In this document: piece after piece, positions 12,324 to 24,608 of the stretch
Position numbering within the stretch: the first letter of the stretch is position 1
Layout of the letters: every line of letters starts with the position of its first letter
Source: Sorghum bicolor
Lineage: Eukaryota; Streptophyta; Magnoliopsida; Poales; Poaceae
DNA length: 64,000 bases
Direction of reading: 5' to 3'
NCBI RefSeq assembly: GCF_000003195.3
Contig: NC_012870.2
Span: 48,672,967-48,736,966, forward strand
Made by a program: the position numbers and the translations under genes
The notes under the pieces: generated by a model
Seen by the model: only the letters and a program-made list of their open reading frames with translations
Database searches by the model: none
Told to the model about the DNA's origin: nothing

Positions 12324-13577
12324 TCAACGATATCTGCAATATTTATTATAGGCATATGCATCAATAACCACCCCTTTAAAGTTTTTATAAATAGAAAGGA
12401 AGAGGGGGTTGGAGATCTCAAATGTGGTAAGGTTGGAGAGACCAATTGATTGGGGAGATGTTTTATATGAGCAAGGACTTGGTGAGGTATTTATGAAATA
12501 ACTTCTATGCTCACTGTTGTTTCTCTCATTCTCAAACTCCAAGGATGATTCTTCATGAATGCTTAAAATTCTTCTAGGATTGTCTCTCAAGTTTGTTTTA
12601 TCCATCCATTCAATGGTGATAGCACATGGATTTTTAATGCCCTCTAGCCATTGATGTTGCTCTTCTCGATCCTCCTTGTGGTCTTGGTGACTCTTATGCA
12701 TGGGATGTCTAGAGAGATTCATAGGGTCATCGGGAGGTTCAAGAGAAAGAGCATAGTAGAAATTATTAGGCTCAAGGATGGGTTTAAAGATAGGTTCGAA
12801 TTAGTCATCAAGAATGGGCGTAGAAGGGGAGAAGATGAGATTGTGTTCTAAATGGCTTCGCTCTCCTTCTATTGCATCACTTAAGATGCCATCCTTGAGT
12901 CTTTCTAGATGTCCATCAATGGGATTGGATTTGAGATGCTTTCTAAGAGATCCCTTCTTAGGAAGGTTCAGACTATATGCACTCAAAGGTCTCTTATGAA
13001 GCAAGAAGTTTAAGCTCATACCAAAATGAATTTCCAAAGGTAGAATTTCTTCTTCTCTTAGATTATTTTGGAGCACTACTAGTTTGGGTTGGATAGCCGA
13101 ATCATGGGATTGAAATGTTTGGAAATCGGCTATTGAAACTTCCTTTCCTCGTCTGGGAGATGATTCCTTCTCTATCTCTAGGATTTTTTTATGAAGACTA
13201 GTGCAAGAAGGATGTCCATGAATGAAGACATACCTTGCTTTACTAACAGATAAAGAAAGAAAAACTCTACGAAAGGTTATATGATTATGGCCAATGTGAA
13301 AATATCGAGGAGAAACATGGTCTTGTAGGGCTAGGTTTAAACCATAATTTATAGAAAGATTAAAAGATTCCCTAGGTGTAGCTAAAAGTTCATTATCTTC
13401 TTGATTAAAAGATAGGACCTCGGCTATAGAAAAGGGTTGGTTTTGACCTATTGCAATCAACTCCGGACACAGATCATAATTAGGGGCAAAGAAAGGACTC
13501 GTTGACTCCCATGTTCTATGGCTAGTCTCCGAAGGTGCAAAAAATTCAATAATAGGTGCGGAATTTGAGTTATCCAT
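12324..13577 (-). pseudogene. Unrecognised ORF of B family, longest version, one internal stop
   Basis: ATG at 13577 opens a frame (MDNSNSAPIIEFFAPSE) that runs to 12324, interrupted by one TAA at 12801-12803. Reading across that stop gives about 417 codons. I recognise no domain; it occupies the place where gag would be. Compared with B3 (313 residues) it contains an additional stretch of about 100 residues after the SHDSAI motif. B2 lacks that stretch and more. No zinc knuckle, signal peptide or membrane segment is obvious. It could encode a highly diverged Gag or a protein of unknown function. Confidence 0.7.
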
Positions 13578-13673
13578 AAAGATGGAAAAATAAAAAGATA
13601 AAAGAATAAAAGTATAAAAGTATAATACAAGAGTATAGCAATACTGAAAGTTATCTCAGCAAACTGTCTTTCT

Positions 13674-13690
13674 CCCCGGCAACGGCGCCA
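13674..13690 (-). other. Primer-binding site of B1 (tRNA-Asp type)
   Basis: The minus strand reads TGGCGCCGTTGCCGGGG, the complement of the 3' end of plant tRNA-Asp as I know it. It lies eight bases from the LTR end. Confidence 0.85.
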
Positions 13691-13698
13691 GAAATGCT

Positions 13699-15062
13699 TG
13701 TTGATATTTGGTAACACCATCACGAAATGTTCCGCAAGCGCACGGATATCGGTGAGCATTTCACCCGGGAGGTTATCTAGAGTATTGTATTTATATTTTT
13801 ACCACTGGGAGAAAGTGTGCATCTGACTAACCAAATCTATTCCTACTACCCTTTAGGCTACAAACAACGTGATTCGATGCGATGTATAGAGAAGACTACA
13901 ACCGCACTCTCGTTCTAACCTTGGTAAGGATGATCTACTGTTTTGTTGGGGAGGCTCACGGAATCTAGACACCACAAAGGATGTTCGACCCACAGCTATA
14001 AACCCTATCGATCCTGCTAACGGGATGTGGGCTACAAAGGTAACTCGAAAATGTCACGTTGCTCGCTACTACCACGGTCCAGCTAGACAGGGGATATGTA
14101 TGAGTACCCTAGCCCAAACACCACGTTTACGCTAGCAATGATTACTCTAAACTCAACCGGAAGACATTAAAGGAAACACATAAACCAAAGAACAATAAAA
14201 CAAAGAACTTACTAGAATTTAGAAGTCGAAATACTGAAGAATCCTAGGAGCAAGCCTCGGGTTAGGACACTTGATCCCGCAGGTACAACCTCGGAGTAGA
14301 CACCGACAGGCCGGGCTTTCTCCGATCTACACCTCCACTCTATCTCTCTCAATCTAGAAGAAATTAGAAGAACTAATTCTAATCGCACATTGGATGCTAA
14401 GCCCTAATTCTCTATAGAGGAAAGGTTATCCTTTGTGGGCACCTCTCAACTCTATAATGATGTGTTCTCCTCCAGGGGCCAGGGGCCTTGCTTATATAGC
14501 CTCCTCCTTTTGTGCCTTTTTGGTTCAGCAGGCGATGTGGTACTAAAATTTCCACCATATCTCATTGAAATGCACATAGGCCATAATGGACCAAAATCTG
14601 ATTTGGGCCCAATTAATCCCGCAGCTCTTTTATGTGGAGTCCTTCTTTTATTAATATCTATTGATTCCGAACTCCAAATATAGCAAATAATATATGCATT
14701 TCGATCAGCTCGATGAGATCTTTGTAATGGTACTCCATTCTGTGGTTGGTGCTAGTACCAGTGCGGGCGCCCAAGGGGGAGGGCGGGCGCCCTGCCCCCA
14801 GGCCCGTTCGGCCTCCCGTTCGTTCCCGTGGCTTCTGAAGTCTTCTAGATGATAGAAAATCGCACGGCACATTAATATCTCTATGGAAACCCGACGTGTG
14901 GGCCTTTCCTTCATATTTCCTGATAACCACCTGCAGAAATAGACAAACACCAAAACTCGTGGAATTATGTCAGATAAAACCCTAAGTCTGGGTGTTGGTT
15001 GCATTTGGATCCTTTTCTTTATTTATTTGATGATTATATTTGGTACTTAAGGACCGTCAACA
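13699..15062 (-). repeat. 5' LTR of B1 (1364 bp)
   Basis: The ends are TG..CA: on the plus strand it starts tgttgatatttggtaac and ends ggaccgtcaaca. The homologous LTRs are at 20958, 27739, 31296 and 37957. A GC-rich segment with two gggcgcccgcc-like motifs lies near 14760-14800. The LTR copies of this family have a TATATAAG box just downstream of such a segment. Confidence 0.9.
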
Positions 15063-16250
15063 TGGAGCACTTGGCTTCTTTTTCTATTCTCAAGCACTGA
15101 TCGGTATCCTGTCTCTCACTAGGTAACCATAATGAGTGATATATTTCTATGCATGCGGTCTTAATGGTTGGCCTGTAGCCTTGTCGAATTCGGAGATTAT
15201 GTGACGATCCTCCAACAGCTTCCTCGGCCCTTGTACCGGTCTGCTCTTCTCAGTCATAGATGTCGATCTAGAGGGCTACATATGTAAAGAAACGAAGATG
15301 AAACTAATACAAGATGCAATAAACCCTAAAGTCTAAATATAAACCCTAACCCTAATCCCTAATAAGCATGTAATATACCTCACGAGTAGTGGTTTGCTGG
15401 ACAATTTGTTGCTCTTCAGGCAGCTAGGACGATCCCTGCATGGTCTCTTCATAATCTGCCCGCAAGTACTGACTCCCGTCATCATCACCCTCGATTTGTT
15501 TGTCACCACGGTGATGCGATTCATCATGATGTCATCCATCGAGTCGGCCATTTCTATCTACATATATATAATCTATATATAAAAGGTGTATATATACTAA
15601 TCATTAAATTTATGTTCCTTTAGAAACTATAGGTAAAAACAGTAGATCTCTTATATATACATTGTCTATATAATAGCTAAAAACTATAAAAAAACTCTAT
15701 ACTAGTTAAAGTATATATAAAACGTCAATATAGGAAAACTATATATATGTAAAAACCATATATAAAAAGTCCATATAAAAACTATATGGGAATGCGGGGC
15801 GCGATGGCGGGTTGGAGAAGGCGGCGGTGGTGAGCACATGGATCCAGAGATGGTGGTGGTGGCGATGAGACGACGGTGGCGCAATAGATCGACGATGGTG
15901 CACAACAAAGATGACGAGGGGACTTAGGCGTGTGATGCTGATCATGGGAGGTTGGGAAGACGAAAGCTTTATAATGATGGGGGTTTTAGTCCAAGGTGGT
16001 GGCTGGTAGCAGGACTAAAATCCCTTTAGTCCTGGCTGGTGACACACGCCGGGACTAAAGGGTGATCTTTAGTCCAAGTCCGATCCACCAGCCGGGACTA
16101 AGTCCCCCCACGCGCGGGCTGTGAGAATTTTTAGGGCCTCTAGTCCCGAGCCATACCACGGGTCCACGGCCAACAAATAAAGGCCCAAAATTTTCTAGAG
16201 CCCGCCGGTTATAGTAGTTTTAGGTTTTTAAATTGGTTTCTGTTTATTTA
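15063..16250 (-). mobile_element. CACTA/EnSpm DNA transposon remnant
   Basis: The right part (about 15960-16200) holds repeated ggactaaa / tttagtcc motifs in both orientations, such as tttagtcctggctggtg and ccgggactaaaggg. These are typical of subterminal regions of grass CACTA elements. The left part holds minus-strand coding fragments resembling the CACTA accessory protein (see 15127-15551). B1 cuts the element at 15063. I could not find an intact CACTA terminus on the right side, so the outer boundary is uncertain. Confidence 0.68.
15127..15551 (-). pseudogene. CACTA accessory (TnpA/En-Spm-like) protein fragments
   Basis: An ATG at 15551 (MADSMDDIMMNR) is followed, in another frame, by DDDGSQYLRADYEETMQ. 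A probable donor (GAG/GTATAT) lies near 15385. A further exon-like stretch near 15262-15127 reads like RPVQGPRKLLEDRHIISEFD. Acidic YL..Y and GPRKLLEDRHI..E motifs of this kind occur in the plant En/Spm-type transposase-associated family. Frames are broken, so it is a fossil. Family assignment is by motif memory only. Confidence 0.5.
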
Positions 16251-16548
16251 AAGGCTCAAACTTTGTTAAATGTACAGAATATTAAATACTTGACATAATT
16301 TGTTCAAAAAATAATATCTGTTTATTTTTGCTTTAATTTACACAGTAAAAATTTGTAACTTAAAATCTCTTTTTTTTGAAAATTTTAAACACAAATGTCT
16401 CTAATATTAAGTATTTTGTTAATGCAAAAATATATTGTTCAACTATAATTCAAAAAATTGTTGGTTGATAATAGGAAATTTATTTTCACATCATTTGAAC
16501 ATTAATCTTTTGTTTATAACCTAGAGGACCACATAAATCAATGATCAC
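16251..16548. other. AT-rich spacer, nothing recognised
   Basis: AT-rich sequence with no ORF, repeat or motif that I can assign. It may be the outer part of the CACTA remnant or the target DNA of the MITE. Confidence 0.5.
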
Positions 16549-16550
16549 TA

Positions 16551-16810
16551 CTCCCTCTATCCCAAATTGTAAGTCATTCCAAGAATCTTGGAGAGTCAAA
16601 CTTTTCTAAGTTTGACCAAATTTATATTATAAAATAATAATAATTATGGTACTAACTAAGTATCATTAGATTCTTTCTTAATTATATTTTCATAGTATAT
16701 TCACTTTACGTTACAAATCTTTGTATTTTTCTCTATAAGTTTGGTCAAACGTGAAAATGCTTTGACTCTCCAAGATTCTTGGAATGACTTACAATTTGGG
16801 ATGGAGGGAG
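16551..16810. mobile_element. Stowaway-type (Tc1/mariner) MITE, 260 bp
   Basis: The terminal inverted repeats start CTCCCTC(T/C)ATCCCAAATTG and extend about 50 bp with one mismatch. Weaker symmetry continues inward (gtttgaccaaa). The flanking dinucleotides are TA on both sides (16549-16550 and 16811-16812), the expected target duplication. The centre is AT-rich and noncoding. Confidence 0.92.
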
Positions 16811-16841
16811 TACTAAACATATATTAATTTAAATCCATTGT

Positions 16842-17358
16842 TGTTGGCAATATTTATGCCTTGTTGTCCACTACCATAACTATCAACAGTTTACTCATAT
16901 TGGGGAAGAATCCACATGTACATGTCATTATTTGTATGCAGGTGATCAATCAGGTACTTTCCAAGGTCTTGGAGCTCAAAATCAAAGAAGTAGCAAGACT
17001 ATAAGTTTGCTACACAAATACAAACATCATAAGAGCAAAGAACAAGGGGAATGAAGCAAGGCTGACACCCTAGCCCCACAATGAGGGGGTCACCCGACCC
17101 CCACATTGTGGGCCCAGCCAGTGCCAAGCTCGCACAATCCATGCCAACCTTCCCAAGCTAATTTCAAACCCTTGGATTACAAGTATAACCCAAATCAATG
17201 ATCAAGGAGCAAAGTACAAGCATCAATGGACCCACAACATAGTTATCGAGGCAAAGCAACAAATGGCACTCTGGATGACAAGTGGGGACAACAAGTGAAG
17301 AAAGTTGGTGGGACCACCCCAACAAAGAGGGATAAGTTGGTCCCCTAGTTATGGTATC
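16842..17358 (+). repeat. Left part of LTR of element E
   Basis: Element C is inserted at 17359; removing C and one GTATC joins this stretch to 41567-42594 as one continuous LTR of about 1.5 kb. The right end is well defined by the primer site after 42594. The left end is a guess (TGTTGTTGGC at about 16842), because the other LTR of E is not in the window. No gene is visible. Confidence 0.55.
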
Positions 17359-19012
17359 TGTTGACGGTCCTTAAGTATCAAATTTAATTATCAAATAAAC
17401 AAAGAAAAGGATCCAAATGAAATCAACATCTAGACTTAGGGTTTTATCTGACAGAATTCCATGAGTTTTGGTGTTTGTCTATTTCTACAGGGGGTTATCA
17501 GGAAATACGGAAGAAAGGCCCACACGTCGGGATTACATGGAGATATTAACGTACCGCGCAATTATCTTACATCTAGAAGACTCCAGAAGCCACGAGACCG
17601 AAGCGGAGACGAAACGGGGCCAGAGGCAGGGCGCCCGCCCTGTTCCCCTGGGCGCCCGCCCCCTCCCTGAGTCCAATCAGGACTCTGCTTCATGGGAGAT
17701 CTCCACCGACCTAAAGGATGAATCTAAACTATACAATCTATGTCGGTTTGATCCAACGGCCCATATTCACTTGAAGGGACTATAAAACCAGACCCCCTGG
17801 CCCCTGGAGGAGAGAGCCTCTCAACCCTAATTCATTATTCCTTAAGGGAGAAGAAGCCTCTGATCAAGATTAGAGCCACCACATCAATTAGATATCTAGA
17901 TTAGCATAGCTACATAGGATTAGAACTAGAAGGAGTCAATCTTCGATTGGTTTCCGGATCTGTCAAGAGGATTCTTGGTAATTCTCTAATTGTGCTTCTA
18001 ATTGTTCTTCTAATTATCTTTGTTCTTCAATATTATGAATATGATTTTGTTCTACTTCAATATATTGCTTATGACTTTGCTCTACTTGCTTATATTCAAG
18101 ATTATATTGTTCTTAGTTTATCATAGTTATGTACTTGGCTTAGTTAGATTGGATCTATATACATGCTTAGGATCGTATAGCATTTATCCATTGGATCCAT
18201 GGGTAAATGATAGATATTGTGTAGGCGTGGTGCTTATACCGTATTTATCTGCGATTGTACCCAATATGCTAGATCGTGGGGTAGTTCGTGATAGTGACAG
18301 CTTCATTGATTCTTATATAGTCCCCCTCTCGTGTATTGGGCTGGCAGAGCAACATTATTACAGGGGAGTGATTGCTATGTTTCTCATTTACCTTGCTAAT
18401 ATCACTATGCATGGGCGTAGTCTTGTCTCACAATAATTTCTAAGTATGCTTGCACTAACTATGATAATGCTAGACTATATAGTTGAGAATAACTTAGGGA
18501 ATATTCTTGTAGTTCGTTCTAATTCCATGCTAATGACTTTCTAGAGTATCTAATTGAGGTGCTTATCATATTTATTATGTGGCTGATCAGATTAATTATC
18601 TTTGTCACTATTCATTATTTCATATATCTTTTATGTGACACTTATCCCTGTATGAAGAGTTAGATAAATGTTCTCAATTATACATGCAATGATAGATGCT
18701 CAATCTCATATTCTATTCTGTAATCAATGTTGATGATTGCTAATCCCTTCACAGTGGTAAAAATATAAATAACGATGCCTGGAATACTTCCCGGTTAAAA
18801 TGTTGCATCGGTATTAATCTGTGCGCTTGCAGATTCCATTCATTATTTATTTAGAAGAGCAATTGAATATTTCAATACCGCGTCTCTCATGTCATGCTGG
18901 GGATGACAACTTGGCTTAAGTGGTGTGAGGGATAGGTTTGGCATTTTTGGCACCGTTACAAGATTTAGAGAACGTAGTATACTTTTGGTAATGATGTTAA
19001 GAATACCCAACA
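17359..19012 (+). repeat. 5' LTR of element C (1654 bp)
   Basis: It starts TGTTGACGGTCCTTAAG and ends ACCCAACA. The first 280 bp or so are clearly related to the LTRs of the B elements; the rest is not. Two copies of gggcgcccgccc lie near 17630-17655. A TATA box (TATAAAA) is at 17781-17787 and a likely start of transcription some 30 bases after it. Confidence 0.93.
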
Positions 19013-19020
19013 AGCATTTT

Positions 19021-19037
19021 TGGCGCCGTTGTCGGGG
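19021..19037 (+). other. Primer-binding site of element C (tRNA-Asp type)
   Basis: TGGCGCCGTTGTCGGGG lies eight bases after the LTR. It differs by one base from the tRNA-Asp complement seen in the B elements. Confidence 0.85.
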
Positions 19038-19171
19038 AAGGTTGATTACTAATCAAGAATGGAATAAAGGATTTTGAGTTATCATTCGCATCACTAATAT
19101 GATTGAGCTTATCTATTCTCTTATACAGTTTTACCCCGATATTTTCTATTTTAACTTATGCAGGGGAATGT

Positions 19172-20957
19172 ATGAATAGAAGACATCTTCCAGGAAATTT
19201 TGTTGACAATCCCGAAGCATTATTCAAGAAGACTAGAGCCAAACTCAAGAAGAGATCATCAACACTTCAGCAAGAAGCTTCATCCAATCAAGAAGATTAC
19301 TGGAACTTGTCTTCAGAGTTCGAAGCCATGGCAAACAAATCAATCCGCGAGTTCTCAGCTCCCACTACGGACAACATCCGCACTGGACCTGCTGCAGAGA
19401 TCGACGGCAACTTTGATCTCAAGCCTGGACTTATCAACATGGTGCAATCCAACCAGTTCTGTGGGAAGGCACACGAAGATGCTAGTGCTCATCTACAACA
19501 CTTCCTGGAGATTTGCAACACATTTACCATATCAGGAGTTTTCAAAGATGCTATACTACTTCGCCTCTTCCCATTCTCACTGTTAGGAAGCGCGAAGTAG
19601 TGGTTCTATGCTACAAAGGAGAAGAATACTACGTGGGCACTCTGCTCAACAAACTTCCTTGCTAAGTTCTTTCCCATGGGCAAGACCAATGCTCTCCGTG
19701 GGAAGATTACAAGTTTTTAGCAATAAAATGATGAATCTGTTCCAGAAGCATGGGAGCGCTTTCAAGACTACATCCTAGAATGTCCCCATCATGGAATGGA
19801 GAGTTGGCTATTGATGCAGAATTCTATCATGGGCTCGGCAACAGTGCCCGAGAAACCATGGATGTTGCAGCTGGAGGAGCATTCTTATCACTTACCATAC
19901 CACAAGCCACAGCTCTTGTGGAGAAGATGGCGTCCAACCAAAGCTGGAATGAAGAGAGGACCCAGACACGCAAGAGAGGTGGAGGTATGCATCAGCTCAA
20001 GGAGGTAGACATGCTGTCTGCAAAGCTAGACCTGCTCATGAAGAAGCTCGATGATTGAGCTGGACATAAGAAAGAAGTTATGCACATCTACGACTCTCAC
20101 ATGACTTGTGAGGAGTGTGGAGACACTGGACACTCAGGCAATCACTGCCCTGAGATGCTTAAGGATGTGAACTACATCAACAACAACAACTACTACTACA
20201 ACCGTCCTCAACAAACTCAAGGTTGGAATCAACAGAGGCCTAACTACTCAGGTAATTATCAAGGTAATAATTCTTACAACAATACTAATAATTTTCCACC
20301 TTTGAGAGAGTTAGTGTCTAATCAAGGAAAGCTAATGGATAACCTATCTAAGAAATTGGCATCTAATGATAAAATGCTAGAAAATATAAATAATAGAATG
20401 GATAATTTCTCTACTGCCATCAAGAATCAAATTAGCTTTAATAAAATGATTGAATTTTAGTTAAATCAAATAGTTGCTGCTGTTCCTGCTACTAACCCCG
20501 GTATACCATCACAACCGGAAGGATTAGAATCTGCAAATCTTGTAGACATGTTTGATGCAGGTAATAATTGGAGTAACCCCGTCACTGAATTCAATACTGA
20601 CCTTCTGCCTGTCAAGAGAGGTGATCCAGGACGCCCCGTCATCCCGATCTCCATCGGCATGGCGGACGTGCCAGAAGCACTCTGTGACTTTGGCTCTAGC
20701 GTCAACATTATACCCAGGGTACTCTATGAAAAATTCTTTACATATCCTTTATTAGAGAAAACCATGTGTTTGCAGTTTGCAGATGAGACGATAACTTTTC
20801 CAAAAGGAATATTGAGGAATCTTTGTGTCCGAGTGGGTACCTTGTATGCCCCAGCAGACTTCGTAGTGGTAGAGACCGGAAATGATGAGAGGGCACCTAT
20901 CATCTTAGGGAGGCCATTCTTGAACACCACGGGAGCTATCATCTACGCTAGTGCTGC
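19172..20957 (+). pseudogene. gag and first protease domain of element C (broken)
   Basis: ATG at 19172 (MNRRHLPGNF) opens an Athila-like Gag. The core has the family pattern of NFDLKPGLINMVQ, EDASAHLQHFLEICNT, LRLFPFSLLGSAK. TAG at 19598-19600 follows this core, then a frameshift near 19720. A CCHC knuckle (CEECGDTGHSGNHC) is at about 20106-20147, followed by an Asn/Tyr/Gln-rich stretch and TAG at 20458-20460. The first retropepsin-like domain follows, with DFGSSVNIIP as its active-site segment (about 20690) and APIILGRPFLNT (about 20896). B2 interrupts the frame at 20958, and the coding sequence resumes at 28980. Confidence 0.85.
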
Positions 20958-22192
20958 TGTTGATATTTGGTAACGCAATAAGGAAATGATCCGCAAGCAC
21001 ACGGATATCGGTGAGCATTTCACCCGGGAGGTTTTCCAGAGTATCGTATTTATATTTTTACCACTGGGAGAAAGGGTGCATCTGACTAACCAAATCTATT
21101 GCTACTATCCCTTTAGGCACAAACAATGTCTTTCGATGTGAGTGATAAATAGAGAAGACTGCAACCGTAGTCTCCTTCTAACCTTGGTAAGGATGATCTA
21201 CTGTTCTAATGGGGAGGCTAACGGAATCTAGACACCACAAAGGATGTTCAACCCGCACCTATAAACCCTATCCTTCCTGCTAACGAGATGTGATCTACAA
21301 AGGTAGCTCGGAATTGTCACGTTCCTCACTACTACCACGGTCCAGCTAGTCAGGGAATATCTATGAGTACCCCAGCCTAAACACCACGTTTACGCCAGCA
21401 ATGATTACTCTAAACTCTACGTGAAGAGATTAAAGTAAACTCATAAACCATAAGAACAATAAAACAAGAACTTACTAGAATTTAGAAGTCGAATTACTGA
21501 ATAATCCTAGGAGCAAGCTTCGGGTTAGGAGAACTTGATCCCGCAGGTACAAGCTTGGAGTAGACACCGACAGGCCGGGCTTCCTCCACTCTATACCTCC
21601 ACTCTATCTCTCTCAATCTAGTAGAAACTAGAAGATCTATTTCTACCTTTCATTGATTGCTAAGCCTAAAAAGAAATATTAATTAGAGAAGAGGTTTTCC
21701 TTCGAGGGCACCCCTCAGTCTCTATGATAATTTCTTCATGTCTTCGAGGGGCCAGGGGAGCCTCGCTTATATAGTCCTCCCCTTCTATGCGTTTTTGGGT
21801 CGATAGCCGAGGTGGTACTATGTTTTTCTTGATCCAATAGGTCGGTGGAATATCCCGAGCGAAGGAGTCCTGAATTGGCTCCAGCAGGGGGGCGGGCGCC
21901 CAGGCTTCCAGGGCGGGCGCCCTGGGCCTGGCCCAGCTTCGCCTCCGCTTCGGTCTCGTGGCTTCTGGAGTCTTCTAGATGATGTAGAATTGCGTGGTGC
22001 GTTGATATCTCTATGTAATCCCGACATGTGGGCCTTTCTTCCTTATTTCCTGATAACCCCCTGCAGAAATAGATAAACAACAAAACTCGTGGAATTCTGT
22101 CAGATCAAACCCTAATTCTAGGTGATGGTTGCATATTGGTCCTTTCTCTTGTTTATTTGATAATTAAAATTGATACTTAAGAACCGTCAACA
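20958..22192 (-). repeat. 3' LTR of B2 (1235 bp)
   Basis: Plus-strand ends are tgttgatatttgg and ccgtcaaca. The minus-strand TATATAAG box is near 21767-21774. Two gggcgggcgcc motifs lie near 21892-21921. Confidence 0.94.
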
Positions 22193-24600
22193 AATACCCC
22201 CATACTTAGGCTTTTACTCGTCCTCGAGAAAAGGATGGTTAAGAAAAATATCTGGGGTAAACATTTAAAACATTCTCTTTACAATTGCAGGGTGTTAAAA
22301 AAATTCCACTGTGTACCATAGTCAGGGAAGTATAAGAGTAAAGATCCTTTCTTCTCAATCCTGTCACTTGGAGTTTTTTTTTTGTATATTTTTGAAAGAA
22401 AGTTAGCATACCTTTTGATCCTCATAGGTTCTCTCAGATCACTCATTATCTTTTATATATATCTCACTGAGGCTGTTTTATTTTGCAAAAATTCTCAAGC
22501 ATACTTACTTTGGATTTATTGCCTGATCAAAACGGGATCCGAGGAGGGAAATGTCATACTCTTAGATCAAAGACTTTGAAAATTAAAATCTTTGTCAACT
22601 CTTACTGGCATATTGCTTATTAGAGGGACCATGGGCTATCATTTTTTTCTCTCTTTTCTCTTTTTTTTAAGTGGATACCGAGGTACCTCTAATTCTACTG
22701 CCGGACACTTGTCCATTTTTTTCTGCGAGGTTGTCGAGCACTTGCTCCTTTTTATTTCCTCGAAATATCTTCTATTTTTGCATAGCCCATGCCTCTAATG
22801 CAATAATACTTCGGAAGAGTGAATCTTACTGAAATAGTGTCTTGATCTTGGGAGCATGATAAATCTCTCAACAAGGGTCTAACTCATTTTGAACAAACTC
22901 AATACAGAGCAGATAGCTTTTATAATCATATTTAATATTTCAGTTTTATCAGGCATATAAAACACTGAGGATGGTAGCTAGGAATTTGAACATTTTGAAA
23001 TAAATTCTCCAAGCAACAATGATATCAAGAATAAGAAACTCATACTCTACCATCACATATTCCATCTTGACTTAAGTAACACAGGTTTTTTTTTAAAAAT
23101 GATTTTATACTAATTGCAAGTTTTCAGGAAATATCACAGATTGAGATTAATCATGATTAGAAATATTTTAATCTTTTTATTTTATCATGTCGGGAACAAT
23201 ATTCTGCATAATCTAAAATATATATATGTGTAGAGTAAAGTGTGCAGAGTGTGTACCTGAATCGTGGAGTGGTGTAGTCGGAGTGTGTTTAGCATGTCGA
23301 GGGATCTCCCCCATACTTGTTTTCTGCTTTCTTGCACAAAAATAAAGTAGAGACACACAAGACATAATAATAATACTCTTTATTGATCTTGAGGCATTTA
23401 TTACACAAGGAAGAACAAAATTATTTTTGGCTATTCTCTCCCGAATTAGGAGTAGAATATTTTTGGGTGATTCTGAAGATGGAAATGTATGGATATATGT
23501 GGATGGTACTTCCGGAGTAGAAGTAGCATGTGTGAGTGAACGTGCAAGTGAATCTTGATTTAACCACATGACAAGCTCCTAAGGGTTTACACAGCTTAAC
23601 CACACTCAATGCTCATAAGCAGTAAAAAGTAATTGTGTGGCTCGAAGTCTAGCAAGCATGTATATATGGCTGTGGTAGGAATTTAAACTCTCATCATACA
23701 GGAACTCATCATGCAATATTTTAAAGATTTCCAAAGATAAAATTCTCCAGAATTCTAGCATCTCTAGAAACAGATAAACAGCAGCTCAACCTTCCCATAT
23801 CAAATTTTCATCCCACAAGTTTAGGTCTAGAGCAAGCTTTAAATTATAACAGTTATGTCTAAACTTGAGAGAGAACTTAAAATGTGCAAATTAGGCAGAG
23901 CAACTATTCATCATTTCCATGCTTGAGTTTTATTTAGATACAGATTAGCATAGCCACTTTATTTATTTATTAAACACACTAAGCAAAAGACATATATATA
24001 TAAGCATAAAATCTTTATTTGGTTTTTCATAGTTATGTATATTTATATTCTAAAAGAATATAAGTATAGAGATAGATAGATAGAAATACTTATCGAGATA
24101 AATGGGGTGCTCTCCCCCAAGCTGAATTTTGACGTAATTTCTCTTGATGTAGCTAGCAGGTGGCAGAGGTGTATTTGAAAGTCAGCAGCATTGTGACAGC
24201 GATTAGAATATCCTCCGTCTGCCAGTCTTCTTGATTCTTAGATTCTGTGGAGCTCAAATAGACAACAAAGCTTGTGGAACTAATTAAGTGTTAGCATAAA
24301 TATCTAGCCTTTATCATGTTGAGACTCCTTAAAAATTATTACTCCCTGTTTTTATATTTTTATTTTATAAAGCAGAAAAATATTTTTGTTTTATTTTTAT
24401 GCCACCACAGTGAATGTACTTATGGGTTTTATGCCACTCGTATCCTCACATGGGGCTTACTGTTTTTCACATTTTTACTTTCTGTTTAGAACTTAATTAA
24501 CTAAGTGAACTACTTGAAATAATTGAAAGGGAAAGGATAACTACCAAGTTTACCTCTTGGCAAGGTGTTCGGTGTTTTTAAGTCCTCCGAACGGGACTCT
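22193..24600 (-). other. 3' noncoding region of B2
   Basis: No coding sequence is supported. It is collinear with B1, B3 and C 3' regions but partly rearranged next to the LTR, where the tract reads aatacccccatacttaggc instead of the usual ctcccccaagctt. A polypurine-like motif (minus AGCTTGGGGGAGAGCACCCC) is near 24105-24125. Confidence 0.65.
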
Positions 24601-24608
24601 CCTCCTTC

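Larger units (their letters stand above)
7799..15062 (-). mobile_element. Element B1: non-autonomous Ty3/Gypsy-like retrotransposon
   Basis: The element has a 5' LTR (13699-15062), a tRNA-Asp-type primer site, an unrecognised ORF, a degraded protease region, a long noncoding 3' region, a polypurine tract and the first 155 bp of the 3' LTR. A1 interrupts that 3' LTR at 7798. No reverse transcriptase, RNase H or integrase sequence is present, so it would have depended on a helper. The overlapping 155 bp of the two LTRs differ at about 8 positions (about 5%), which makes it the oldest of the B copies here, although the compared stretch is short. The right flank is tggag (15063-15067). Confidence 0.88.

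Noticed and set aside
15335..15365. Telomere-like CCCTAAA repeats
   Set aside because: There are only a few degenerate units; this is too short for an interstitial telomere tract.
16545..16550. CACTA pentamer next to the MITE as a CACTA terminus
   Set aside because: The next bases are the MITE inverted repeat, and the last TA is its target duplication. No CACTA inverted repeat continues.
18020..18436. 138-codon hydrophobic open frame in the 5' LTR of C, repeated at 40569-40985 in the 3' LTR
   Set aside because: It opens with TTG, lies wholly inside the LTR, is AT-rich and is open in both LTRs only because the two copies are nearly identical. There is no independent evidence of coding.
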